This document shows, piece by piece, positions 23,543 through 34,021 of a DNA stretch of 64,000 bases. The DNA is from Lomentospora prolificans (taxonomy: Eukaryota; Ascomycota; Sordariomycetes; Microascales; Microascaceae): NCBI GenBank assembly GCA_029532625.1, contig JARFXM010000001.1:682001-746000 (forward strand). The letters run 5' to 3'. Made by a program: the position numbers and the translations under genes. The notes under the pieces were generated by a model. The model worked only from the letters and a program-made list of their open reading frames with translations, was not told where the DNA came from and searched no databases. Within the stretch, counting starts at the first letter, position 1; each line of letters opens with the position of its first letter.

Positions 23543-26160
23543 TGTAGCTCCCGGCAGGGGGGACTCTTTGTTGGTCGGGAAGAGAGAGAGACGGCGTGAG
23601 TTTCTCTACAAAGCGGAAGGGAAAAAAAAAAGAAAAGAAAAAAAAAAAGCTAGAAAGGTCTGGATTTATTCCTAGAGTCCGGGTATCAACCCATGATATA
23701 TGCCGCCGGCCTTATGTGGATAAATCAAACGCCAAAGGTCCCGCGCCATCAGCACCAGCAAGCTGTGCTCATGCGTGAATCCATCCAATATCTGCGACCA
23801 ACAGCACCCCCATTTCTGCCAGCCCAATCCCATTCGAGGCCGGGACTTTTGAAATGGCATGGGCCGATGTTACATTCCGCCAGTATAGATTCCTCGGCGG
23901 TGGCCAGCAGCTGAGCTTCATTGGCCTGGACCTTCCACATCCGAACTAGGGACCATGCAGAGGATTGGCCATTGTGTGGGGAGGACCAGCGAAAGTTCCA
24001 ATGCTATTACAGAATATTGTCATGTCGAATGATGAAGACCTTTTGACGATGGATCAGAGAGGGACGTTTGGCGCGGATTGTCCCACGCTGCTGGTATGGC
24101 TAGCGGAGCTTTTGCCCTGCTGGCTCTCAATGGCATGCATGGCCTATATAAATAGTGTCGCAGGGCGTCGCATTGATTGATTCATCCCATTGATCAATTT
24201 ACTTACACATCGTTGTATCCGTGCCACGCACCCCTTCCCCGGATAGATGTCAGCGGAAATGCAGGCGGTTTGGGTGCTGAAAAAGTTTGGCAACAGAACC
24301 CCACGGCCTGGCTGGCAGTTCAGACGCCAGCCAGCTGGCGAATCGCCCTTCTCAAGCCCATGAGTGAATGAATCAGTCCAGTGACCAACGTCGCCCCATG
24401 ATGCCAGCACCGTTTCTCATGCATATGGAAAGGGTCAGGACAATCAGGATCAGCGGGGCGAGCAAGAACGAACTATGTCGAAGGAACGCCAAACCCGAAA
24501 ACTGATCGAAAGAATAACGAGTGGCGAAGCCACAAATTATCTTCAATGCTGGCTGACCTTGACTTCCTTCACAACACCTCACGCTGATCCCTCTGGATGA
24601 TGTGTCGCACAACCAGGATCGCAACAGAACGTCTTGGCTGACCATATTAAGGCGCCCACAACGACACGCAGCCTTCGAGTTCCCACGCCGCGCACCTGCA
24701 CAAACCCACATCACTGACACATAGGACAGCGTCGTAAGCATGTTCCACCTCGAAAGGACTGGCTGCCCCGGCTCGAGCTCGCACAACTTCTTCCGACACC
24801 TGTTCAACACCGACCGGATCCCAACCATTTCGTAACGCGGCGCCTATACTCTCTCCGTGCCTTTTTGTCGCGTGCACGTGCATCGCCTTGTCCCGCCTTT
24901 AATATCGGCTGGAAGATGTGGCGCTGGAATCTGACCTCGCAGAAGAGCATCTCCATCAGAGCATCAGCATCACGGACTTTTCGAATGACACCGTGCTCCT
25001 CTAAATGGGTCTGCATCCCATCACGAGTGTATCTCCGTCGATCTGCAGCGACCCGGCGCCTCTCGATAGAGGCTGGAAGGTATTACCTCATCGGTGGCAG
25101 GCGTCCGTCAAAATTACTTTCCTTGAAACACCTTCGGAGGCTCCTACCGCACTATAGATGGCCCACCAACAAGGATATCACATGCGCTGCAGTGCGAAGA
25201 GGCAGGGAACATGCCCGAAGTGACGACAGTCCGTGCAATTCGGCTCCGTGATTACTGACGGCTAGCTCCTCGACAGACGCCCTGTGCTGCGTATAAGCAG
25301 CGACGCCGACCTGTTTTGGGAACAGGGAATGTTGCCTGAAGAACTGTAGGGAGTCCACGAGACCCTTGGCATGTTGGTTTGATACTGCGCCAACAGACCA
25401 GAGCGTGAGGGTCGAGGCTCGAGAGTATGAGTATGATGAGCGTATTTGGAAGAAGACCTAGGTAGCCATATGGCAGGGAAAGGGTTCGAAGGAGCAGGTA
25501 ATATGTGGATGTCCAGAGTGAAAATTGTGATGCGGTTGCCAGCTCACATGACAGGTAGCGCTGAGTTGGCCAAGAGGTACCCTGGCAGCGACGCTTGGAA
25601 GGTTTTACTCCTCAAAACCGGTGACAAGCTCGCCCAACGACGAAAAGGCCATCTTAAGAGTCAGTTTTTTGGTAGCTGAAGCGAACCTGAGCGGATTGGG
25701 CAAATATAAATGCTCAAAGACACGGAATTGGGAAGAAGCTGGAAACGCGATACTGATTCTGCACAGCTTCTGGGAACCTTAAATTTATATCGGTTCTTCA
25801 AATAGAGTGGGTCGTTTGGTTCGAGGCGCAGCAACGTGTGCTTGTCGCTCAGTTTCCTAGCTCGCGGTGCGCGGTTGGTATGGGTAGTTTGCACCTGAAA
25901 ACTAGAAAAGCAAAATATGATAATTGGAAATAGAGAAGTATGCAACGGAGATGGGCACCAACACACCGGTTTTCAACTGAGGTTCGCACTCCCTCTTCAC
26001 TCCCTTGTAGATGGGGGCTAGGAGGTTAGAAGAGGATCACAACTTGGCTATCTTTATGACTTGTGGAACATAATTATTATCGGTAGAATAATCAATTCAA
26101 ATCTACGTCATGTACACTCTATCATTGCCATAACTAAAACCAAGGCTCACGAACCCCATC
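23543..26160. other. 2.6-kb stretch without recognisable gene
   Basis: An A-rich tract at 23620-23650 lies in the 5' flank of the four-TM gene. Two frames at 24373-25251 are moderately long. The minus fragment beginning MQTHLEEHGVIRKVRDADA (25016) looks protein-like but breaks down on both sides, so it may be a decayed gene. Nothing else is supportable. Confidence 0.4.
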
Positions 26161-26669
26161 TTATTCCTGATCCCAGCTGTTGACATACTCCTCACTGGTC
26201 TCCTCTCCGATGGTGATGGTGACGTTGTATCCAGCAAGAACTGGAGTGACGCTGGCGCCGTACAAGCTCAAAAGGCTGGCGCCAATGACATACTCGCCCT
26301 CCTGTAGGTTATCAGGGAGAGTGACGGGTTGGGGAATGTTCTCCAACTGGTTCGACCTCTCTGCATTCTCACGGTTAGCAATGGTGATCAATAACGGTCG
26401 TCGACAACGATATTTGGCGGATTCAACAACTTACCAGGCCCAAGGTAGAAGCTTCCGAAAACGGGGCCGAGGGTTCCGGGGTAAGCGGCCTCCGAAGGAT
26501 TGATGCCAAAGGCGATGGCGACGTCGTAGACGGACTGGATATAATTCGCGCTTCCGATGTAGGCAGTGATCTCCTCGCCCGCCTTGATAGTCTTTGGGAA
26601 GGAGATGCCGTGGATGCGGGCGCTGACGGTAGTGGCCAGGGCGGCGACAAGAGAGGATCGGAAGTGCAT
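26161..26669 (-). CDS. NIS1-like secreted effector candidate
   Basis: Exons 26669-26435 and 26360-26161 give 144 aa; the 74-nt intron has GTAAGT, GCTAACC and GCAG signals. A signal peptide of about 17-18 residues (LVAALATTVSA) precedes RIHGISFP. The mature part shows the pattern I associate with NIS1, the effector family described from Colletotrichum: an opening ISxPxTIKAGE, central YIQSVYDVAIAFG, GSFYLGP at the splice, LYGASVTP, and a closing NVTITIGEETS. NIS1 proteins dampen plant immune signalling and are widespread in ascomycetes and some basidiomycetes; a similar role here is inference. It looks intact, with no stop or frameshift. It sits 0.75 kb from the RIP-degraded retrotransposon. 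Confidence 0.8.
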
Positions 26670-26792
26670 CTTGGCTGGTTGGTGTGTTGGGATCGAATTA
26701 AGATTAGAATTATTGACCGAGTTCGAAGTCGAGTGATGCGGATGGCTGATGAGTCGGGCTCGAGATTACTTCAAAGTTGATGCGGCCTCAAC

Positions 26793-26800
26793 TTTATATA
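26793..26800 (-). promoter_or_regulatory. TATA box of the NIS1-like gene
   Basis: TATATAAA on the minus strand, about 125 bases upstream of the ATG at 26669, a usual spacing for fungal secreted-protein genes. Confidence 0.5.
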
Positions 26801-27352
26801 TGAATCGCTGATTACATGTCAATGCATGTTAGTATATGACGATCCTCTCGTATTTAGGTCCTCCACACAGCCCAGCTTGCTCGACATTGGCTCAGCAATC
26901 ACGGCTAATGTTTCTCCGAGCCGCGATTTAGATCTCGCGTTTATGATCTGGTAGCACCTAGATTAAAAGAGCCAACGTCTGAGATCGCGCAACGTCTCAC
27001 TCGCCAGATTACGTCGAATAAAAATCTCGCAAGAGCACTACGCCCCTGGTCTCTCCCGTACTATCATTCACAACGCGCCTGTAAGCGTGGATTGAAGCGC
27101 TTGGGCAGGAACCGATTTCCAGGCTGGCCCCAAGTGATCGGCAGACGCAAATCCCAGAATAGCAACGTTGCAGCTCCACAAATTTACGTCACGGCCCAGG
27201 AGTGGCGCTGGCCTTATACGAGGATGACAAGTGGTTCAGGGGCGTATTGCGAATGACATCAAACCATACAGGATAGTCGCAATGCTGCGCCTGCAAGGTG
27301 TGACGATGATACGAGGTGCTCATATGGCCTGTGTTTGGTTCCCTCGTTTTCC

Positions 27353-27381
27353 TTTTTTTTTTTTTTTTTTCCCTTTTTTTT
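27353..27381. repeat. T-homopolymer tract
   Basis: Eighteen T, CCC, then eight T. It lies 38 bases outside the left target-site repeat of the retrotransposon and is therefore treated as flanking sequence, not as a poly(A) tail. Confidence 0.7.
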
Positions 27382-27418
27382 GCATTTTGAAACACTGCAT
27401 TGTGCTTGGGACATGGGA

Positions 27419-27432
27419 CAGATTTCGGGATT
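27419..27432. repeat. left target-site duplication of the LINE
   Basis: CAGATTTCGGGATT, identical over 14 bases to 32588-32601 and placed immediately outside the AT-rich element. This length is typical of non-LTR retrotransposition. Confidence 0.75.
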
Positions 27433-28798
27433 AGGTTTAATCCCTCTATTCTGCCGCAACAGCAATTAGGGTCTAGTGCCAGTCAGAACCCTCTATAGGC
27501 AGAAACTGACACCAGTACTATCTATACTATACATATACTTCATAGGGGCTATATCCCCCACTTTATAATAGGTATCAGCATAGTACGAACACCACTATAC
27601 TAGCCCATCCTCTATAGTATAATTATTAGTAATCTTCCCCTTTTTAGTCCTTACTAATATCCTCTATAGATCCACTACCTTCTCCTCCCCCTTCCTCCCT
27701 TATAACCCCATCTAGTATAGTATCTCCTACTACCACTACTTCAATCTCCTCTAGCTCCTTAAGCTAGTCCTACAGCTATACTACCAGGTTATATATCAGG
27801 ATACATCCTATATATATCACCTATTATAAGATAGGCCTAGAGGTATTAGGCTTCTATATAGTATAGTATAATTAGTTAGGGGTATATAGCTAGTTATCTA
27901 GGTAATAGATATATACTAGTAGGTATAAGAAGACTAAGTAAGTAAAGGACTTTATATTAGTCCTATATTTATAGGCTAGGGAGTCTACTATATATATCTA
28001 TAATAAATAGTCCTATAGGCCTATATATCCTATCTAGGCCTATACTAGGAGGCTGCTTTAGGCCTATATAAGGCCCTTATATACCCTATAGATATCCTTA
28101 CTATTCTAGTTAGGTAGCATACCCTTATAGGATGTACCCAAGTGAGTATTAGTAGTGACTAAGTATACAGAGACTTACTTCTTCTATTCTTTAGTAGTTA
28201 TTACCTATATCTATCTAGATAGGATATTATTATATTCCTTATAAGGGTAGAGGTAGCCCCTTACTATATATTAGCTATTATAGGGCCTAATAGTCTCTAT
28301 AGCCTAGTAATATAAGTCCTTAGACTTAAGTTAGTAGTCCCCTTAGTTAAGGAGGCTTATAATATACTAGTTAAAATAAAGGTCTAGAAGGGGGATACTA
28401 ATCTTAATTATAACTACTAGGTTAGGTATTATTCTATAAGCCCCTATAACCATATATATATAAGCTATTTAGGTTATATCAAATTATAAAATAACTCTTA
28501 TTAGAATCTACTAATCTTTTAGGGTCAGGGTATACCAGATAGCTATACTATAGGCCACTATACTATAGATAACTATAGTAAAGATAGTATAAGCCTATAG
28601 GAGGTCTATACCCTATATCTTAGTAGTAAGGCATATAAGTATATACTACTAGGTCTAGAGCTTATACTAAACCTATTCAATATAAGTATAGAACTATAGT
28701 TTCTAGTCTAGCTAGATACTAAGGAAGTAGGCTAAGGTAGCCAGCCTTAGGGTGGTTATAGTATCTAGCTAGATAGTATCTATAAGGGGCTAATATAA

Positions 28799-29065
28799 CC
28801 TTCTAAAGTAGAGGAATTCACTTTTCCTAGGGGAGAAGGATATACCTCTTTCTATAGCCTACTACCTTATAGTATCCTATATACTCTCTAGTATATAGTA
28901 GTATTTTTTAAAGGTTCTTCTAGGGGTAAGGAGGTTAGTATTATCTATATATCCTAAGGCTATAACTCCCTAATAAGTCTAAAAATACTAGAAAAGTAAT
29001 ATAGTAAAGAGGATAAATAGGATAGGGGAGAGGGGGGATCCCTAAGGGACCCTAGTAATAGTAGA
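28799..29065 (-). pseudogene. LINE ORF2 reverse-transcriptase remnant
   Basis: Minus-strand reading gives VP-GSPLSPILFILF at about 29060-29000 (RT motif 4; one codon is now a stop). Next comes ALGYIDNTNLLTP at 28965-28927, in the place of the catalytic YxDD box, with the second Asp now Asn. GISFSPRKSEFLYF follows at 28846-28800, the family's next conserved block. Stops fall between the blocks. The lost Asp and stops fit C-to-T mutation. Confidence 0.8.
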
Positions 29066-30489
29066 TATAATCTCTAAAGTATAGTTATTAAACTAGAACT
29101 CTATAGTCCTATCTTTAAAGTAGTATTTAACCTAGGATATTAGCTATACTAAGAGATTTAAAGACTTAAATATATAGATAAGCTAGTAATAGTTAATAGT
29201 ATTAAATATACCCTAGAGATCCAGTTATAGTAAGGATACTATAGAGTTATTCTACTATATCTTCTTAACTATATCTACTACTAGTTAAGTAGCCAGTTTA
29301 ATAGACTATACCTTATAGTTACCTATTTAGCCCTCTAAAAGGATATAGTTAGCTTCTATAGTATTAGTAAGCCTCTAGGTAATAACCTTCTCTATAGCTT
29401 TACCTATTATACTAAATAAAGTAATTAAGTACTAGGACTTAAGCTTATATAATTAAGAGTTATCCTTACTAGATTTCTAGATTATAATAGTAGTAGAGTA
29501 TTTAAACTATAAAGGCTAGTAGCTAAGGTAAAGGCTTAAAGTAGCTATAATTATAAAAATATTAAAGAGGGGGGTACTATATACCCTAAGAAGGCAGTTA
29601 GATATATTATCTAGGCTAGTAGCCTTCTATAGTAATATAAAATATACTATAGTATTAATATCTTCTAGAGTAATAATCTAAGGTATAAATATCTTAGCTT
29701 AACCTAATAGGTAGGCTATAGGTTAGAAGGGCTATTTTATATTAAGCTATAGGAAGAACTACTCTATTAAAGTAGATACTTTACTTCTAAAAGATAATTA
29801 AAAAGTACTATTAGTCCCTCTAAGTAGTAAGAGCTTAGGGGGGGGGGTTAGGGTATAGCTATAGAGCTAGGCCTATTTCTTAAGTTACTATAGTATTATA
29901 TTATAGTTATAAGCTAATATTAGAAGGTCTCTCTAGTAGCAGTTAGAGTACTAGTATAGGATCTACCTCTAGATTCTTTAGGCCTCTTTAACCTATTTAA
30001 AGCCTTCTACTATAAAAGGGCTTTAGTAGAAGGTATATTCTACTTAGTAGAGCTATTTAGTAGACTATATAATTAATAAATCCTACCTAAGGAAGTATTA
30101 GCCCCTAGGCTATCCCTTTAGGGGGGTAGTAATATAAGTAATAGTATCTATTTACTTTATAAAGATCTAGGTCTAGCTCTTAAGTTCTAGGGGAGTAGTA
30201 GTTAGGGGAGGTATCTAGATAATCTTATTAGCTAGAGTACTAGCATAGCCCTAGTCTATACAAGCCTAGGTATATCCATAGGGTAGTAGTTTAATCTTAA
30301 TAAATAGTATCTTATAAGTCTAGGACTAGTAGTCTAAACCTAGCTAGGGGTTAGCCCCTAGGTAGCTAGCTTAGGTATATAAGGTAGCCTAGATTAGGTT
30401 AAGAGTAGAGGGGTAGTAGTTAGTATAGTATCTACTACTATACTATATAGTAGTACTAGGTAGTATAAGCAGCTCTAGGCCCTAGGTTA

Positions 30490-30600
30490 TAGCAAGGTTA
30501 GTAAGGGTCTTACTAGGGTGGTTCATATAGCTATAGTAGTCCTATAGTAGGTAGTATATATTAAGGTTACCTAGGAGGGTAATATAGCCTAAGGTAGGTC
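30490..30600 (-). pseudogene. LINE ORF2 endonuclease remnant
   Basis: Minus-strand CTAGGTAACCTTAAT (30574-30560) encodes LGNLN followed by IYYLL, matching the apurinic-endonuclease block LGDFNxHHxxW after Asp-to-Asn and His-to-Tyr changes, both C-to-T outcomes. It lies about 1.5 kb upstream of the RT in LINE order. Confidence 0.6.
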
Positions 30601-31239
30601 TCTATAGGGTCTATAGGGGTAATATCTATTCCTAGTTATTATAGTAGTATAAGCTATAGATACTAAAGAGGTATATTAGGTCTATAAACTCTAGATTCAA
30701 GGTAACCTAGATCTAGTTAATTCTAAGTTAGTAGTCCTATTAGGCTAGGGGTATAGACCTAGAGATATAGGTAGTACTATTACTATTATTCTAGATCTTT
30801 ATATATTTACCTATAGGGGAGCCTCTAGGCTTATAGAGCCTATTCTAACTAGGTTCTTAGATAAAGAGGATATTAGTATCCCCCTAGAGTACTATTATTA
30901 TATATATTTAGCTAGAGTTAATATTCTATATAGTTACTTTTAGGTTTCCTAATATTAGATATAAAGGGGGGTAGGGCTATAGCTAGTATTAGTAATACTA
31001 TCTACTAGGGCTAGCTTAGGTATAGGGGAGTCTAGGTAGGGGTATTTACTATTAGCTATAAGGCTAGAGATAGTAATAGGGGGGGGGTCTTATATTAATC
31101 TAGGGCTTATATTAGCTACCCTTAGTAAAAGGGTAGCTATAGGAGAAGATAGTATAGTCTCTCTAGTAGTTTAAGTACCTTCTCTTATTAGGGGGGGTGG
31201 TATAGGCCCAGGTCTTATACCCTAGGCTATAATAGGTAT

Positions 31240-31300
31240 AACATTAGTTCTAGGTGTATTAGTAGGCTATATAGTTCTATAAGCTACAGTAGAAGCAGAG
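31240..31300 (-). pseudogene. LINE ORF1 CCHC zinc-knuckle remnant
   Basis: Minus-strand TGCTTCTACTGTAGC at 31297-31283 encodes CFYCS. It is followed by a stop and then NYIAY, in the spacing of a CxxCx4Hx4C knuckle with His now Tyr and the last Cys now Tyr. This part of the element is less mutated than the rest. Confidence 0.5.
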
Positions 31301-32587
31301 GGGTGGTCCTATAGGGGGCTTATAGGTATGAATATAGTAGTACTCATAGTTGATAATCACCCTATCCTAGATAAGGGCAGTAGCTTCTTCTATAGTTACA
31401 AGGGTGATCCAGAGGGAGCCAGTCATAGCCCCTTCCTAGACTATACAATAGGTGTTAGTAATAGTAATATTATAGTAGGTAGAGATAGTAGAGGCTAGGT
31501 CTTAGCATTCTAGGGTATCAAAGCTGATAAAGTAGGCTATAATACTTAGGCTAGAGACTAAGGGTTTAATATAGAGGTAATTAAACTATAAATAGTCTTT
31601 TTAGAACTAACCTTTATATCTAGATTTAAATATAATAACTATATCCCTACTAAGGAGTATATAAAAGTAGCTAATATCTTTCCTATCTAGGATATATACT
31701 ATAGCTTAGTTTATAGCTTACTAGAGGGTACTATTAAAGAAGTAGTTCTTTAGGGGGGTCTTACTTATCTTAAGGATTATCTTATAGATCTTATTAGTAG
31801 TCTCTAGTTTATAGTTAGTAATAGTAGTAGTAGTAGTTATAAAAGGTCTCTAGCTACCCTAGGTAAGGGTAGAGTAGGGAGATTAGCTAATAAGGGTATA
31901 AGATAAGGTAATCTCTAAGTAAGAGGAAAAAGGGGTTAGGACTAAAGAGGGAATAGTTAGGGGGGTTAAGATATTAATATAAGAGGGGGGGGGGGTAGGT
32001 AAAATAGGCTAGTATAGTACTAATAAAGCTATTAATTACTAACTAGATCTACTTAAATATATCTACTAGGAGGACTTAGTAGATATATTTAAAGGTATTA
32101 TTAATATTATTTAGGAGGCTATAGTAGTTAATAAAGGTGACTAGTACTACTAGTAGTATAGTTAGGAGGGGTAAGGATATAGTAGTACTTATAGGAATAT
32201 AATAGGATAGTAATAAGTATAGGTAAGTATAGGTATAGTAGGATAAGAGGGGGGGAGATAGTATTAGTAGGGCTAGTAAGTCTAGGTATCCTTTAAATAT
32301 ATTATTAAATACTTCTTAAGGGAGGGTAGTTACTATAATTATAGGTAGTGTTAGGGGTATAGTAGTGTAAGGGTGTAGAGGTATGTAGGGTGGTAAGGTA
32401 GTGGGCTTATCAAGCTATATATTGCTATAATCTACTACCAGCTCTATGTAGGAGGCTGGGTGGCTAGTTAATGCCCGCCGTGGGCGTGCGTTCGGGAGCA
32501 TGTAGGTGTGTTTTCTCGGTGATCAATCGTTTTTGTGCGTATATTCCGTTTTTTTATTAAAAAATGCGTGCGCGTATATTAAAGTTC

Positions 32588-32601
32588 CAGATTTCGGGAT
32601 T
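32588..32601. repeat. right target-site duplication of the LINE
   Basis: Perfect 14-base copy of 27419-27432 (CAGATTTCGGGATT), at the right edge of the element. Confidence 0.75.
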
Positions 32602-33127
32602 GTTCGATTCGTAATAATACTTGGCCCAAGTTTCGGGACTGGAGGGAGGTATGGACTTGATCCAGAACCCCTTGGGCGGACCAACAACCTGTTCGTCTAA
32701 TGGCCTAGCATTCGATCTCTTACTCGAGTTGACCGGTCTCCAAGTGCTCATCCCTTCACCCGTCCCAGAGTACACCGGCCGGCGCCGAGCAAGGTCAAAG
32801 GGCCCTAGAACCCTCATGACATTTGGCGAGACGCTCAAGATGCACTCCTCTAGGTGCTCAAGCGCCAATATTACGCCTTTAGCCACACGACCGAAGATGG
32901 ATCGGCCTCACGGCGCAGGATCCATTCAGACCCCGGCGCGTCCCGTGGAAATCAAGGATAGCTTGGGCTGATGCGAAGCCGTTGCAAATTAGGAAATTCT
33001 TTTAGGCACGTATTCTAGCACCTTGTGCGTTGGTGTAAGGAGGAAAGAAGAAGGACCAACGAAGTCACAGCGATCACGATCGCCCTCATGATACCCTTGC
33101 TGGAACCAGGGTATAAGAGAGACTAAT
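32602..33127. other. flank of the LINE with an interrupted minus-strand frame
   Basis: A minus frame opens at 32886 (MAKGVILALEHLEE), reads protein-like through PPKGFWIKSIPPSSPETW and reaches the target-site repeat as NNPEIW. The LINE thus sits within or just after a former reading frame. I do not recognise the protein. The rest shows no gene. Confidence 0.4.
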
Positions 33128-33352
33128 GCTGCGATAACCCGGCAGTCAGAAGCAAACGGGCAACCTAGCTAGCGATTACGATGCGGCAACCCAGCCGCCA
33201 GAGCAAACGGGCGACCTAGCTAGCGATGATGATGCGATGACCTGGCAGCTAGAACAAACGGGCCACCCAGCTAGCGGTTACGATGCGGCAACCCAGCCGT
33301 CAGGGCAAACAGGCGACCCAGCCGGCGATGATACTGCGACTACCCAGCAGTA
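33128..33352. repeat. 51-bp minisatellite, about 4.4 copies
   Basis: Units at 33128-33179 (52 bp, one extra base), 33180-33230, 33231-33281, 33282-33332, and a partial one to about 33352. The unit core is GCAACCCAGCC...CAAACGGGCGACC...CTAGCGAT. Being 17 codons long, it stays open in one plus frame from 33139 to the TAG at 33351-33353. That frame reads a repeated DA(A/M)TQP...QTG(D/H)(L/P)A(S/G), so the array may have been part of a coding sequence. Confidence 0.85.
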
Positions 33353-34021
33353 GGAAAGGGGGAGCAGTCAGAGCATCCAACCATGTAGAGTTGGATGCTA
33401 GATTGAAGGAACCTCGCACCGAGGTCACCAACTATAAAAGAAGGAGAATATCTAGGAATAAAAGGAAAAGGAAGAAGGAGGATAGCGATTAGTGACCCAA
33501 TACACTTCACACCCACCTCACATATAGTTCGCTAGCATATTGTGCCTCTTCACTCTAACATTGACAACCAACCCTTATAATTATCTCGTGTTGTCGGCGA
33601 CTTGTTCGCGGTAGCGTCAAAACGCGTCAAAGTCGAGAGCGAGCAGCTAAGCGCGGGGTATTTGGTTGAGTGCTCATCGAGTGTGTTATCTTTTGAAATT
33701 GATGGAGTTGAATCAGCGCCTGATTCAAGCACTCCAGTTCACGAATAAGGCTCTGGTGCTCTGTCTTGGATCCGTCGACTTCTTCAGGCAGGGGCTGGTG
33801 TCGGCGGTTAGTCTGCCCAGGCAGTTTCCTCGCCGAGCATCCGAAGTATATGGTGTCAACTGAATTTCTTTTCTAGAGGAATATTATGGACAGGGTGTAG
33901 GAGTTGTGAGCTGCTCATTTGAGTCCGGAAAATGGGAAAAGAATAATACTATAGCTAAACAAGCTCGTAGAGTTACAGCAAATATTTCCGACTTACGTCT
34001 ATGCTGTTGCCTTCATCCATC
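33353..34021. other. no gene seen
   Basis: A purine-rich part (AAAAGGAAAAGGAAGAAGG near 33460) follows the minisatellite. The remainder is the 3' region of the F-box gene. Confidence 0.5.

Larger units (their letters stand above)
27433..32587 (-). mobile_element. RIP-degraded non-LTR retrotransposon (LINE), about 5.15 kb
   Basis: The element lies between two perfect 14-base direct repeats. Its interior is dominated by TAG/CTA/TATA words. CpA and TpG are scarce, and I saw no CpG between 27588 and 32475, the mark of C-to-T mutation by RIP or a related process. Despite many stops, minus-strand translation keeps LINE traces in the right order: a CCHC-knuckle-like ORF1 part (~31.3 kb), an endonuclease GDFN-like part (~30.57 kb), and reverse transcriptase motifs (~29.06-28.8 kb). 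That order gives the orientation: 5' end at the right, 3' end at the left. Runs of G survive because GpG/CpC is not a RIP target. The Tad1/I-type assignment is by architecture only. No copy could be active. Confidence 0.85.

Noticed and set aside
27353..27381. T tract considered as the LINE poly(A) tail
   Set aside because: It lies outside the left target-site repeat, separated by 37 bases of ordinary sequence.
27588..32475. AT-rich block considered as centromere or mitochondrial insertion
   Set aside because: LINE motifs, 14-bp flanking duplication and retained G runs explain it as a RIP-affected retrotransposon.
33128..33352. Tandem array considered as CRISPR
   Set aside because: Head-to-tail units without unique spacers; a minisatellite in a eukaryote.
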